Positions 1-8,881 of a stretch of 64,000 nucleotides of DNA are shown here, piece by piece; the stretch's first letter is position 1; the number at the start of each line of letters is the position of its first letter. The position numbers and the translations under genes are program-made. The DNA is taken from the NCBI GenBank assembly GCA_902619375.1, contig CACNEB010000001.1, positions 157,187 to 221,186 of the forward strand, written 5' to 3'. The DNA comes from an uncultured Alphaproteobacteria bacterium (GTDB lineage Bacteria; Pseudomonadota; Alphaproteobacteria; HIMB59). Below the pieces are notes generated by a model. The model ran no database searches and was not told the origin of the DNA. It was given only the letters and a program-made list of their open reading frames with translations.

Positions 1-239
1 AAAACTGATCCAGTAAGAATAGATGACAAATAAAGAGCTAAAGTTTCTTTACATTTGGCAGACTTTACAAGAATATGACTTCCTGCTTTTAACCCTAATT
101 TTGATAATTTGTGAGAAATTTTTGATGCAAGAATTATGAAATTTTTATAAGTAATTTCGGATCCATCATCTAATATTAAAAAAGTTTTATTATTGTCTAA
201 ATTAGTTTCAATAAGATTTGAATAAAGTGAGTCTGTCAA
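1..239 (-). CDS. Acyl-CoA ligase, malonyl-CoA synthetase (MatB)-like, N-terminal part
   Basis: Only the first 79 codons are in the window; the gene continues past the left edge. The reading frame from a TTG at 239 is open to base 1, and the nearest in-frame upstream stop is the TGA at 248-246, so TTG is the first usable start. The peptide reads like the N-terminal domain of AMP-forming acyl-CoA ligases: a short leader, then KTFLILDDGSEITYKNF, then KETLALYLSSILTGSV, the pattern seen in MatB-type malonate ligases where the next residues form the FLPLNTAY segment. The MatB assignment is by recalled family pattern and rests on little sequence; the AMP-ligase family itself is more secure. The unrelated FadD-like ligase at the right edge is a different gene. 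No good Shine-Dalgarno sequence is visible. Confidence 0.65.
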   Translation of the reverse strand, partial: MTDSLYSNLIETNLDNNKTFLILDDGSEITYKNFIILASKISHKLSKLGLKAGSHILVKSAKCKETLALYLSSILTGSV

Positions 240-264
240 AGTATATCAACGGAGTAATTAGGTT

Positions 265-285
265 GGCCCTGCAATATACAGGGCC
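265..285. terminator. GC-rich inverted repeat between two minus-strand genes
   Basis: GGCCCTG at 265-271 and CAGGGCC at 279-285 form a perfect 7-bp stem with a 7-base loop. It is the most GC-rich hairpin in the neighbourhood and sits between the end of the ABC binding-protein gene and the start of the ligase gene. There is no uridine tract directly after it on either strand, so it may act as a 3'-end stabiliser or an mRNA processing barrier rather than a classical intrinsic terminator. Confidence 0.45.
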
Positions 286-298
286 TAATAAATAAAAT

Positions 299-319
299 AA
301 AAAATCTAGATTATTCTAG
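299..319 (-). terminator. Intrinsic terminator after the binding-protein gene
   Basis: On the minus strand CTAGA, a 4-base loop and TCTAG are followed at once by A and six T residues (304-299). The structure begins two bases after the stop codon of the ABC binding protein gene. The stem is only 5 bp and weak, but the position and the T-run fit an intrinsic terminator. Confidence 0.5.
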
Positions 320-321
320 GA

Positions 322-1323
322 TTATGGTAACCACTTCTCCCAAGTAGATTTATTGTTTGCTTTCCATTCAGCAACAACATCATTAAGCTCTCCACCTTCA
401 CGAACTTTAACGAGCATCGCTGCTTGATCTGCATTTGATAAAGCCATTTTACCAAAGAACTCAAGTGCTTTTTGGTTTTCTGGTTTAGCAAATGTATCAG
501 GATTACCGTAGTTCATTGGATAATCAACAGCCCAACCAGTAGCTGGCCAATAGTCAGCGCCACAAGTTTCCCAGTTGTTAGCCTCTGTAAAGGTATCACA
601 TGTTTTGTTTGGAGCTAATTTAACACCTACTAATTCGTTAACACCAAAGAACCAATGAGGCTCCCAAAGATACATTAAGAAAGGTTCACCTCTATCATAC
701 ATACCTTGCGCTTCAGCAAGAGCAGCAGTTTCGGTTCCCAATTCATCAGCAACAAAGTCTAAACCAAGTAAATCTAATCTTTTTTGATCATGACAGTTCC
801 AACCAGCAACTGGACAACCAATTAATCGACCTTTTCCACCAGACTCCATAGTAGCAAAATCTTCTTTAAATTTATTTAAATCAGCATAACTAGAAAAATC
901 TGGGTTTGCATCAGCCCAATATTTTGGAACATAGTAATCTGACATACCGGTAATACCAACAGTTCCAAGTAATTTTACACTTCCATCACCAGAGTAAGTC
1001 ATTTTAACTTCTCCACCATGGATAAGGTCGCCACTTAACATAACGTCATCAGCTTCAGCGTAACTAGGCCATGACTCGCAAGCAAAATCAATATCGCCTG
1101 CAGCAATGGCTTCCCACAGGCCAGTTCCTGAAGCAAATACGATTCTATCAATTTCGTATCCTAACTCATCCTCAAGTATGCTTACAGCTACTTGACATGA
1201 AATCTCTCCACCAGTCCAGTCAGCGATTGCTGCTAATAATTTTTCAGCATTAGCTTTACTGAATGTTGCGGTAAAAAGAATAGAGGATAGAATAAAAGTT
1301 ATAATAGTTTTAGATATTCTCAT
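322..1323 (-). CDS. ABC transporter substrate-binding protein, betaine/choline/carnitine type (OpuAC/ProX family)
   Basis: A 333-residue periplasmic binding protein with a Sec signal peptide (K5 then a hydrophobic stretch, likely cleaved after A26 in ANA-E). The mature part has Trp-rich segments typical of quaternary-ammonium binding proteins: DWTGGE (W36), ESWPSY, YLWEPHW and GWAVDYPMNYG. In this family an aromatic box of Trp and Tyr residues holds the trimethylammonium or dimethylsulfonium group by cation-pi contact. The gene has a near-perfect ribosome-binding site, unlike most genes here, which fits the high expression expected of an osmolyte binding protein. Its permease (6661-8784) and ATPase (8882-9916) lie nearby but are separated by a plus-strand BKACE gene. 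The exact ligand (glycine betaine, carnitine, choline, DMSP) cannot be told from sequence. Confidence 0.9.
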   Translation of the reverse strand: MRISKTIITFILSSILFTATFSKANAEKLLAAIADWTGGEISCQVAVSILEDELGYEIDRIVFASGTGLWEAIAAGDIDFACESWPSYAEADDVMLSGDLIHGGEVKMTYSGDGSVKLLGTVGITGMSDYYVPKYWADANPDFSSYADLNKFKEDFATMESGGKGRLIGCPVAGWNCHDQKRLDLLGLDFVADELGTETAALAEAQGMYDRGEPFLMYLWEPHWFFGVNELVGVKLAPNKTCDTFTEANNWETCGADYWPATGWAVDYPMNYGNPDTFAKPENQKALEFFGKMALSNADQAAMLVKVREGGELNDVVAEWKANNKSTWEKWLP

Positions 1324-1330
1324 AGATTAT

Positions 1331-1337
1331 CCCTCCC
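1331..1337 (-). promoter_or_regulatory. Strong Shine-Dalgarno site of the binding-protein gene
   Basis: The minus strand reads GGGAGGG 7 bases before the ATG at 1323. Most genes in this window have weak or no Shine-Dalgarno sequences, so this near-consensus site suggests heavy translation of the binding protein and confirms its start. Confidence 0.7.
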
Positions 1338-1456
1338 ATAAAGCATTTATATTAGCAAAAAATAGTCAAAGTACATATGTTATTTATTCATTAATGGGTA
1401 ACAAAAGCCTATAAAATATGTTTTTTATTAATTAATTAAGTGTAATACTATCAAAA

Positions 1457-2344
1457 ATGATGAAAACTAAAGTATTTCTTACATGTGCTGTTAATGGATC
1501 CGGTGACACTGCATCAAAACATCCTGATCTTCCAAAAACACCAAAACAAATAGCTAAATCCGCAATAGAGTCTGCTCAAGCAGGTGCTTCTATAGTTCAT
1601 ATTCATGTCAGAGAGGAAGATGGAACGCCTAGTCGAAAATTTGAATTTTATAAGGAAGTAGTTGAAATAATTAGATCGAGTGACACTGATGTAATTATTA
1701 ATTTAACAACCGGTATGGGAGGTGATTTAGATATAGGTGAAGGAGATAACCCAATGGATTTTGGTCCTTATACTGATATGGCTAATATTATGGAAAGAAT
1801 ATCTCATGTAGAGGAATTACTTCCGGAAATATGTACACTTGATGCTGGTACATTAAATTTTGGTGATAGTTCTGTGTTGGCAGTCAATACTCCAAATGAT
1901 TTAAGAAAAGCAGCAAAACGATTAAAAGAAATTGGGGTTAAACCTGAAGTTGAAGCATTTGATTTAGGTAACATGTGGTTTGGTGCTCAACTTTATGAAG
2001 AAGGACTACTTAGTGACCCACCCTTATATCAAATGTGTTTAGGAATTCCCTGGGGAGCTCCAGCAAAAACTACAGCTATGATTGCAATGTTAGATGTCAT
2101 GCCTAAAAATGCTATTTGGTCAGGCTTTGCAATTTCAAGAAATGAAATGCCCTTTGTTGCACAAACAGTTTTACTTGGAGGTAATCCCAGAGTTGGGCTT
2201 GAAGATAATTTATATTTATCAAAGGGAAAACTTGCAACTAATCCACAATTAGTTGAAAAGGCAATAAAAATAGTTCATGAGTTGGGCTCCTCTATTATGA
2301 GTCCCCAAGAGACTAGAGATTATTTAAAGCTAAAAAAAACTTAA
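1457..2344 (+). CDS. Beta-keto acid cleavage enzyme (BKACE, former DUF849), candidate 3-dehydrocarnitine cleavage enzyme
   Basis: A 295-residue TIM-barrel enzyme of the BKACE family, which condenses a beta-keto acid with acetyl-CoA and splits it into acetoacetate and a new CoA ester (or the reverse split). The zinc ligands of the founding enzyme Kce are in register here: H48 and H50 in VHIHVRE and E230 in SRNEMPF. Length is normal for the family. In carnitine-degrading bacteria a BKACE acts on 3-dehydrocarnitine to give betainyl-CoA; this window also holds gamma-butyrobetaine dioxygenase and L-carnitine dehydrogenase (45.6-47.7 kb) and a betaine-type importer next door, so that substrate is the best guess. 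Its stop codon overlaps the convergent SDR gene by 4 bases. The family is very secure, the substrate is inference. Confidence 0.88.
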   Translation: MMKTKVFLTCAVNGSGDTASKHPDLPKTPKQIAKSAIESAQAGASIVHIHVREEDGTPSRKFEFYKEVVEIIRSSDTDVIINLTTGMGGDLDIGEGDNPMDFGPYTDMANIMERISHVEELLPEICTLDAGTLNFGDSSVLAVNTPNDLRKAAKRLKEIGVKPEVEAFDLGNMWFGAQLYEEGLLSDPPLYQMCLGIPWGAPAKTTAMIAMLDVMPKNAIWSGFAISRNEMPFVAQTVLLGGNPRVGLEDNLYLSKGKLATNPQLVEKAIKIVHELGSSIMSPQETRDYLKLKKT

Positions 2345-3132
2345 TCCATTCTCTCAGTATTTCCATCAATAGAAATTACTTGACCAGAGACTCTAAGGGA
2401 GTCTTGTGAAATTAAAAAGGAACACATTTTTGCTATATCATCTTCATAAACCCATTGTTTTAAAGAACTCATAGAAACAAAATCTTTTTCAATTGATCTT
2501 ACAGATTGCTTTAACATTTTTGCTTTCGCTTTTATGACCCTCATCATTCTCGCACCTTTAACAGAACCCGGGCATATTGCATTTACTCGTATATTAAATT
2601 TACCTAATTCCATTGCTAAAGTTTTAGTAATACCAACTAAAGCCCATTTGCTTGCCGCATAAGGTGATCTATTAGGAAAACCATCAATACCAGCTGTAGA
2701 GGAAATATTGATGATTGAGCCATTTTTAGATTTCTTAATCATGGGTATTGCATATTTAGTAAAATAAAAATGACTATTTACATTTACATGTAAAGTCTTT
2801 TCCCAATCATCAGATTTAATTTTCTCTAAAGGAGATGTGGGTCCAGCTATTCCAATATTATTTATAAGTCCATCTATTATTTTGGTTTTATTTGATATTT
2901 CTTTATAAAATTTTTTCACCTCATCTTCTTTTGAAGCATCGCATTCTGATATAAAAAGTTTTTTATTAAAGTATGAATTTTTTTTCAGTTTATTAATATT
3001 TTTTTTATCAATATCACAAGTATAAACAATAGCACCTTGTAATAGTAATAATTTTACAGTAGCTAAACCTATCCCAGAAGCACCAGCAGATAAAATAATT
3101 TTTTTATTTTTAAGAAAATTATTTTGCATCAA
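2341..3132 (-). CDS. Short-chain dehydrogenase/reductase (SDR family)
   Basis: A 263-residue classical SDR with a Rossmann fold. Visible motifs are the dinucleotide-binding AGASGIGLA near residue 17, the structural NNIGIAG, the catalytic Ser in NISSTAG and the YAASK catalytic Tyr/Lys motif, followed by the CPG segment. It is the last gene of the minus-strand operon that starts with the ABC permease; its ATG lies 14 bases inside the preceding GcvT-like gene, which implies translational coupling. The substrate is unknown; the context suggests oxidation of a hydroxyl group in the imported osmolyte or in its breakdown product. The 3' end overlaps the convergent BKACE gene. Confidence 0.85.
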   Translation of the reverse strand: MMQNNFLKNKKIILSAGASGIGLATVKLLLLQGAIVYTCDIDKKNINKLKKNSYFNKKLFISECDASKEDEVKKFYKEISNKTKIIDGLINNIGIAGPTSPLEKIKSDDWEKTLHVNVNSHFYFTKYAIPMIKKSKNGSIINISSTAGIDGFPNRSPYAASKWALVGITKTLAMELGKFNIRVNAICPGSVKGARMMRVIKAKAKMLKQSVRSIEKDFVSMSSLKQWVYEDDIAKMCSFLISQDSLRVSGQVISIDGNTERMD

Positions 3133-4315
3133 AAGAATAACTATCAGGTTTAATGGGAATAGATCTATCTATCCCCTTTACAATTTTTTTTTCTTTATCA
3201 TAAAAAGGTAAATCCACAACGACTCCGGTATGTGAAGAATTATCTGGGAGAATTATTTCTATCTCTTTATTTATATAATCATTTGGTTTATAAAATCTTA
3301 CATAACCAATTCCTTGTTGGAGAGTTGGAGATGGTACACCTGCTGTTATGTAGCCGACTTCTTTATCATTAATGTTTATTTTACTTCCGGCTTTAGGAAC
3401 TGCTGTTTTACATGTTATTCCAAATAAACAAGTCCTTTTATCTTTTTTAATTAATGCATCTTTACCGATAAAATCTTTATCCATATTAACAAAATACCCT
3501 AGGCCTGCTTCGAAAGGAGTAATTGTTGTATCTATATCAGTTAAATTTCCAAAAATACCACCCTCAATTCTTCTAATAGTCATGGCTCTAGAGGCAGAAA
3601 ATTGCATACCATATGGTTTACCACATTCAATAAGATAGTCCCATAGAGCCAAATGGTCTGTGTTAAAACCATCACAAAAAATTTCAAATCCTAATTCATT
3701 TGTAAAACCTGTTCTTGAGACATATAAAGTTTGCCCTCCTAGATCAAAAAAATTGGATGTAAAATAAGGCATATTTTCATCAATCTTTCCATTAGATGCT
3801 AACTTCATAATATCGATTGATGCCGGACCTTGAATTTGAAGAACTCTGGATTTAGGGTCTTTTATTTGAATATCATAATTTGAACTATGAGCAATAAGCC
3901 AATCTTCAAATGGGCCGTCTGCTTGAACGTACCAAAACTTTTCTTCATCAAATCTAAATAAAACTCCATCCATGAAAATTCCACCTTTTGGTGTACATGC
4001 GAGTGCATAATAACCTCTGCCAATTTTTGTTTTTGAAATATCTCTTGTCAGCACTTTATTCAAAAAAGAAACTGAGTCTTTTCCTGATATTTCTATCGGT
4101 TTTTCTGGAACATCAAATAAAAGAGCTTTTTGTCTTAAAAGCCAATATTTTTCTAAAGGATCTTCATCAATTTTCATAGGAAAGTATCTTCCTGCATAGA
4201 CACCTCTGACCATATTAGAAGTATTAGTACGCTGAATGAATGGGGATTCTTCAAATCTACGCGCACTAATTTGAATTGTTTGGTTTAGATCAGCTTCTTC
4301 TTGTAAATTTCCCAT
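3119..4315 (-). CDS. Aminomethyltransferase-family protein (GcvT/DmdA-like, folate-dependent)
   Basis: A 398-residue single-chain member of the GcvT family, which moves a methyl or methylene group from an N- or S-methylated substrate to tetrahydrofolate. The N-terminal SARRFEESPF resembles the RR..TPF start of the DMSP demethylase DmdA and its paralogues; further on come RDISKTKIGRGYYAL, QIQGP, SRTGFTNELGFEIF and the R-x-E-GG segment that closes the folate site. The start codon directly follows the stop of the molybdoenzyme gene (TAAATG), and the SDR gene begins inside its 3' end. It could demethylate DMSP, dimethylglycine, sarcosine or a related compound; many non-DmdA paralogues exist, so I do not call it dmdA. 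Confidence 0.8.
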   Translation of the reverse strand: MGNLQEEADLNQTIQISARRFEESPFIQRTNTSNMVRGVYAGRYFPMKIDEDPLEKYWLLRQKALLFDVPEKPIEISGKDSVSFLNKVLTRDISKTKIGRGYYALACTPKGGIFMDGVLFRFDEEKFWYVQADGPFEDWLIAHSSNYDIQIKDPKSRVLQIQGPASIDIMKLASNGKIDENMPYFTSNFFDLGGQTLYVSRTGFTNELGFEIFCDGFNTDHLALWDYLIECGKPYGMQFSASRAMTIRRIEGGIFGNLTDIDTTITPFEAGLGYFVNMDKDFIGKDALIKKDKRTCLFGITCKTAVPKAGSKININDKEVGYITAGVPSPTLQQGIGYVRFYKPNDYINKEIEIILPDNSSHTGVVVDLPFYDKEKKIVKGIDRSIPIKPDSYSFDAK

Positions 4316-6661
4316 TTATTTACCAATGACTCTATTAGATTTATAATCACGAATAATAACAGGAGGGTCAAATGCAGTCACAGGAGAAATATTATCTTTA
4401 ACTAATTCTACTTCGATAAGACATGAGTGTGCTATAGGACCTTGACCTAATTTCGAAGTTCCTTTGTCTTTTGTAAGGACATTAGGATTACCATGTTTAC
4501 AGATGGTTTTTAAATTTTTAGTATCCTCAGGATCGTACCATGCACCTGTACTAATTTGAACAACTCCAGGGCGGATATTATCATTAATATTTACACCAGC
4601 TAAACAGGCACCTCTATCATTAAAAAGTTTTACTATATCTCCCTGATTTATTCCACGAATGCTCGCATCAACACTATTCATTTCAATTGGTTCACGATCT
4701 TTAATTTTAAATGATTTACTATAACCTCCGTGATCCATTTGACTATGTAATTTATTTTTTGGTTGATTAGATATTAAATGTAAAGGATAGTTTTTATTTT
4801 TACTTCCAAGCCATTCACAGGGTTCTAACCAGGTTGGATGACCAGGACAATCTTCATAATTAAAACTATCTACTGTTTTAGAATATATTTCTATTTTTCC
4901 ACTTGGAGTTGAAAGGGGAAATTTAGTAGGATCTTCTCTAAAATCTTTTAACATTATTGTATTTTCTTTTGGTGGTGGTACTTTAAACCACCCTATTTTT
5001 CTAAACTCCTGATAGTTAGGAAAATCGATATTTTTTAATGACTTTGATTTGACTGACGTTTCTTGATAAATCCATTTTTGCCAATCCTCTTCATCTCTTC
5101 CTTCAGTAAAAAGATTTTCAATATCCATTTTTTTTGCAATTCCTTTAAAAATATCAAAATCACTTTTAGCCTCTTCAAAAGGTTCAACTAATTTTGACAT
5201 TGAAATTACATAAGGATCTCTTGGGGTAAGCATTATGTCTTGTCTTTCAAGTGGAGTGGTACAAGGTAAGATAATATCTGAATATTTAGCTAAAGAATTC
5301 CAGCACCATTCATTAGAAATAATGGTTTCAGGTTTTTGCCAAGCTAGCAAAAGTTTATTAATATCCTGATGATGATGAAATGGGTTTCCACCTGCCCAAT
5401 AAATTAATTTAATATCAGGATATTCATACTCCTTGCCATCAAAATGAAAAGTTTTACCTGGATTCAAAAGTAAATCACTTATTCTTGCAACTGGAATAAA
5501 ATTATCAATTTTATTGTCAGATTGTGGAAAAGCAGCACCAGGAATAATGGAAAACTGCCCACCAATGTGATTAGTTGCACTATAACCAAATCCAAAACCA
5601 CCACCTGGTAAACCTATTTGACCCAACATTGATGCCAGCATAATTGCTGCCCAAAAAGGCTGTTCACCATGATCTTGGCGAGTTAAAGACCAACTAACAG
5701 ATATCATAGTTCGCTTTGAGGACATGTCCCTTGCTAGAGATATAATTTCTTCAGGTGAGATTTCACTTATTTCTGAAGCCCAATTAGCATCTTTTACAAC
5801 TCCATCTAAATCTCCTAAAAGATATGGTAAGAAAATATCAAATCCTTCTGTGTATTTTTCAATAAATATTTCACTATATAAATTTTCTTTGTATAGTGTG
5901 TGTGCTAGACCGAGCATAATTGCTACATCAGTATTAGGTCTTAAAGGTAACCACTTTCCTTTAACTTCGTCTAACAAGTCACTTTTAAGTGGACTCAAAT
6001 TTACAAATCTTATGCCAGCTTTAGCAGAACTAATAAGTTTTTCTTTTTGATTATGACTTCCAGTTCCACCTTGAGCTATTTGACCATTTTTTAGAGGAAT
6101 CCCTCCAAAACATACAAATAGTTCTGTGTTTTCTTCGATTGAGTCCCAACTAGTACAGGTATCAAGAAAGGCTCTATAGCTTCCAAGTATATGGGGAACC
6201 ATTGCTTCTGCTGCTGCAAAACTGTAAGTAAACTTTGATCTTGTGTAGCCACCTATGCAATTTAAAAAACGATGTAGTTGGCTTTGAGCATGATGAAATC
6301 TTCCAGCACTAGCCCAGCCATAAGATCCACCAAATATTGAGGAATTACCAAAGTTTTCTCTTACTCTGTTTAATTCTTTGGCTACTATATTTTCAGCTTC
6401 ATCCCAAGATACAGCCACAAAAGGATCTATCCCCCTTAAGTTATTGTTTGTTCCTGGTCCATTATCAATCCAACTTTTTCTGATCATAGGCTTATCAATT
6501 CGCGTTTGATTATCGTGAATGTCTAAAATACCTGGGCCTATTGGTGATGGATCTTTATCATTTTCCCATCCAATTAATTCTGTGACTTTCCCATTATTTA
6601 CTTTTGCTCTATAAGTTCCCCAATGCGAACTAGTTAAGGGAAGATCTTTCTTAAAACCCAT
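4316..6661 (-). CDS. Molybdopterin-dependent N-/S-oxide reductase (DMSO reductase family, BisC/TorA-like)
   Basis: A 781-residue molybdenum enzyme binding bis-MGD. The N-terminus has no Tat signal and no cysteine cluster for an iron-sulfur centre, as in cytoplasmic biotin sulfoxide reductase BisC. Segment GGSYGWASAGRFHHAQ places the presumed molybdenum-ligating serine at S118, which is the hallmark of the DMSO/TMAO/BSO reductase branch rather than of nitrate reductases or formate dehydrogenases. Later motifs include WAGGNPFHHHQD and the C-terminal dinucleotide domain with GAWYDP. Its ATG shares bases with the stop of the ABC permease gene (TAATG), so the enzyme is co-translated with a betaine-type importer. 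Likely role: reduction of an imported N-oxide or sulfoxide, or of methionine or biotin sulfoxide; the substrate is not determined. Confidence 0.85.
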   Translation of the reverse strand: MGFKKDLPLTSSHWGTYRAKVNNGKVTELIGWENDKDPSPIGPGILDIHDNQTRIDKPMIRKSWIDNGPGTNNNLRGIDPFVAVSWDEAENIVAKELNRVRENFGNSSIFGGSYGWASAGRFHHAQSQLHRFLNCIGGYTRSKFTYSFAAAEAMVPHILGSYRAFLDTCTSWDSIEENTELFVCFGGIPLKNGQIAQGGTGSHNQKEKLISSAKAGIRFVNLSPLKSDLLDEVKGKWLPLRPNTDVAIMLGLAHTLYKENLYSEIFIEKYTEGFDIFLPYLLGDLDGVVKDANWASEISEISPEEIISLARDMSSKRTMISVSWSLTRQDHGEQPFWAAIMLASMLGQIGLPGGGFGFGYSATNHIGGQFSIIPGAAFPQSDNKIDNFIPVARISDLLLNPGKTFHFDGKEYEYPDIKLIYWAGGNPFHHHQDINKLLLAWQKPETIISNEWCWNSLAKYSDIILPCTTPLERQDIMLTPRDPYVISMSKLVEPFEEAKSDFDIFKGIAKKMDIENLFTEGRDEEDWQKWIYQETSVKSKSLKNIDFPNYQEFRKIGWFKVPPPKENTIMLKDFREDPTKFPLSTPSGKIEIYSKTVDSFNYEDCPGHPTWLEPCEWLGSKNKNYPLHLISNQPKNKLHSQMDHGGYSKSFKIKDREPIEMNSVDASIRGINQGDIVKLFNDRGACLAGVNINDNIRPGVVQISTGAWYDPEDTKNLKTICKHGNPNVLTKDKGTSKLGQGPIAHSCLIEVELVKDNISPVTAFDPPVIIRDYKSNRVIGK

Positions 6662-8784
6662 TAGGAATTATCTAATCCAAGGGCTTGTCTTTGTTTCTTA
6701 GTCCAGGCGTGGGTTATCCTATCGATGATAATAGCTAGAAGAACGATAGCTAAACCGGCTGATAGACCTCTTCCTGTATCTGATCTTTGAAGTGCATTAA
6801 ATACTTGGAGTCCTAGACCTTTTCCTCCAATCAATGGTGTAACAATTTGCATTGCAAAAGCCATTATTACAGTTTGATTAAAACCCATGACGAGACTGGG
6901 AACAGCTAGTGGAAATTTTACTTTATTTAAAGTTTGAATACCTGTTCCTCCAAAAGATTTAGATACCTCTGAATAGCTCCCTGAAACTTGTGACAACCCA
7001 AGAGCTGTTAATCTTATTATTGGTGGTACAGAATATATAACTGTTGCAATAACTGCAGATACTATATTTCCTCCAAAAAACATTAAGACAGGAATTAAAT
7101 AACAAAAATAGGGCAAAGTTTGCATTGCATCTAAAACAACATTTTGGATATCTCTGTACCATTTATTGTAGGATGCTATTACTCCAAGTGGTACTCCTAT
7201 TACAAAACAAATTAAAACTGAAACTAATACTGAAGATAGCGTAATCATTGAATGCACCCACATACCTGTAGCTCCAATAAAGGCTAATAATATTGCGGTG
7301 ATGGTGGCAAACTTTATTCCAACTGTCACATATCCTATTAGGATAAAAACAATCATTGTATACCACCAAGGTATCTGAGTTAGAAATAAATTTAATGGGT
7401 TTAGCAAATATAAGTAAACAAAATACTTCATGCCTTTTGCAAATGATATAAAACCAGGATCAAGAGTCATTGCCTTGACAGTATCTTCTATTGGTTTTTG
7501 AATATCAATTGCCCAAGTTTCTGGAAAAGTTCCTATACTATAAATGTATGCATCAAAAATATAAATAAAGATAAAAATTAAAAATGATGAAAATAAAAAA
7601 TATCGTTGGTTTATAAAATTTTTAACTGAACCTTTTTGAGACTTATTAAAAAAAGAAATAAAGCTAGCAATTAAACTAGCAAAAATATTAACAATAGTTG
7701 TAAAAAATATATTTATGAGCTTTACAGATATTCTCAAAGGTAATTCAATCAAGTTTGCTAAAGGGTTTCTGTGTAAATTTTGCGGCAATAAGTAAAATTT
7801 TTTTACATCATCAGGTAAGGTTTCTTTTTCTTTACTAATAGCACTACTTATTCTATCAAACATTATTGCCATAAATAAAATACACAAGCCCCCTTCCATC
7901 GCCCAACCAACATCTAATTTTCTAATTGCTTGCCATACTTGACCACCTAAACCTTCGGCACCAATAAAAGTTGCAAGAACAACTAAAGCTAAAGCCATCA
8001 TAATTGTTTGATTAACACCCATCATGATACTTGGTAAGGCCATCGGTATTTTAATTTTAAATAAAAGCTGAAATTTATTAGATCCAAAAGACTCAGCTGA
8101 CTCTATTGTTTCTTTAGATACTTGTCTTATCCCTAAATTTGTTAACCTAATAATTGGAGGCATAGCATAAATTAGTGTAGCAAGTATTGCTGGAGCACCG
8201 CCAATTCCAAAAAAGAACATAGCAGGGAATAAATATACAAAGGCAGGCATGACTTGCATGGTGTCCAAGATAGGCTTTAAAAAATTTTCAAATCTATCAC
8301 TTTGAGAACTGAGTATCCCTAGGATAACTCCAAAAATTACAGATAAAATTACTGATAAGCCCATTAATGCTAATGTTTGCATTGAGACTTCCCACATATC
8401 AACTGCACCCCAGAAATAAACTGTAAACATACAAAATAGAGCAAGTTTAATACCACCATATGCTAAAGCTGGAAGAGTCATTAAAGACATTATTAAAATC
8501 CACGGAGACTCAACAAAGAAATTCTCCAATGCCATGTAACCAGCTTGTAAAAAAGAGGCAAATAATCTCGTTATCCATCTATAGTTATCTTTTAAATAAT
8601 CTTCTCCGGCATTTATCCATGCGGTAAATTTAAATTCATCAGTAATAGATTTAGGAAATACAGTAGGGTCCTCATTAATAATCGATAGATAATAAGCTAC
8701 TGCCCCAATGATAAAAATACTTAAGTAAAAAATTATATTTTTATTTAATTTATTTTTAGTAGCTATATTTTGATCTAAAGACAT
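6661..8784 (-). CDS. ABC transporter permease, betaine/proline type, with two fused permease domains (ProW/OpuAB-like)
   Basis: A 707-residue inner-membrane protein carrying two copies of the binding-protein-dependent permease domain, roughly residues 95-310 and 470-700, joined by a hydrophobic linker with extra membrane segments. Each copy has the EAA loop: SKETIESAESFGSNKFQLLFKIK in the first (split here as ETIESAESFG) and SEVSKSFGGTG in the second, which contact the ATPase. Each copy also has the conserved AMPPIIRLT / SVPPIIRLT segment. Usual ProW proteins have one domain and dimerise, so this is a covalent dimer, a form seen in marine alphaproteobacteria. It heads the operon with the molybdoenzyme, GcvT-like protein and SDR. 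Confidence 0.9.
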   Translation of the reverse strand: MSLDQNIATKNKLNKNIIFYLSIFIIGAVAYYLSIINEDPTVFPKSITDEFKFTAWINAGEDYLKDNYRWITRLFASFLQAGYMALENFFVESPWILIMSLMTLPALAYGGIKLALFCMFTVYFWGAVDMWEVSMQTLALMGLSVILSVIFGVILGILSSQSDRFENFLKPILDTMQVMPAFVYLFPAMFFFGIGGAPAILATLIYAMPPIIRLTNLGIRQVSKETIESAESFGSNKFQLLFKIKIPMALPSIMMGVNQTIMMALALVVLATFIGAEGLGGQVWQAIRKLDVGWAMEGGLCILFMAIMFDRISSAISKEKETLPDDVKKFYLLPQNLHRNPLANLIELPLRISVKLINIFFTTIVNIFASLIASFISFFNKSQKGSVKNFINQRYFLFSSFLIFIFIYIFDAYIYSIGTFPETWAIDIQKPIEDTVKAMTLDPGFISFAKGMKYFVYLYLLNPLNLFLTQIPWWYTMIVFILIGYVTVGIKFATITAILLAFIGATGMWVHSMITLSSVLVSVLICFVIGVPLGVIASYNKWYRDIQNVVLDAMQTLPYFCYLIPVLMFFGGNIVSAVIATVIYSVPPIIRLTALGLSQVSGSYSEVSKSFGGTGIQTLNKVKFPLAVPSLVMGFNQTVIMAFAMQIVTPLIGGKGLGLQVFNALQRSDTGRGLSAGLAIVLLAIIIDRITHAWTKKQRQALGLDNS

Positions 8785-8856
8785 ATTTAATTATATTTAT
8801 TCAACTATATAAGAATTTATAAAAATAATTTTATTTTAATAGTATTAATTCACAAT

Positions 8857-8862
8857 TATAAT
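8857..8862 (+). promoter_or_regulatory. Candidate -10 element of the ABC ATPase gene
   Basis: TATAAT lies 19 bases before the ATG at 8882, with AGGA (8874-8877) as ribosome-binding site between them. The 97-base divergent spacer 8785-8881 must hold promoters for both the permease operon and the ATPase gene. No clear -35 box was seen. Confidence 0.35.
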
Positions 8863-8881
8863 AGCCTTATACTAGGATAAT

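Noticed and set aside
3372..3638. Open frames on the opposite strand inside the GcvT-like gene and similar shadows elsewhere
   Set aside because: They have no start signal, no family similarity, and lie entirely inside well-supported genes.
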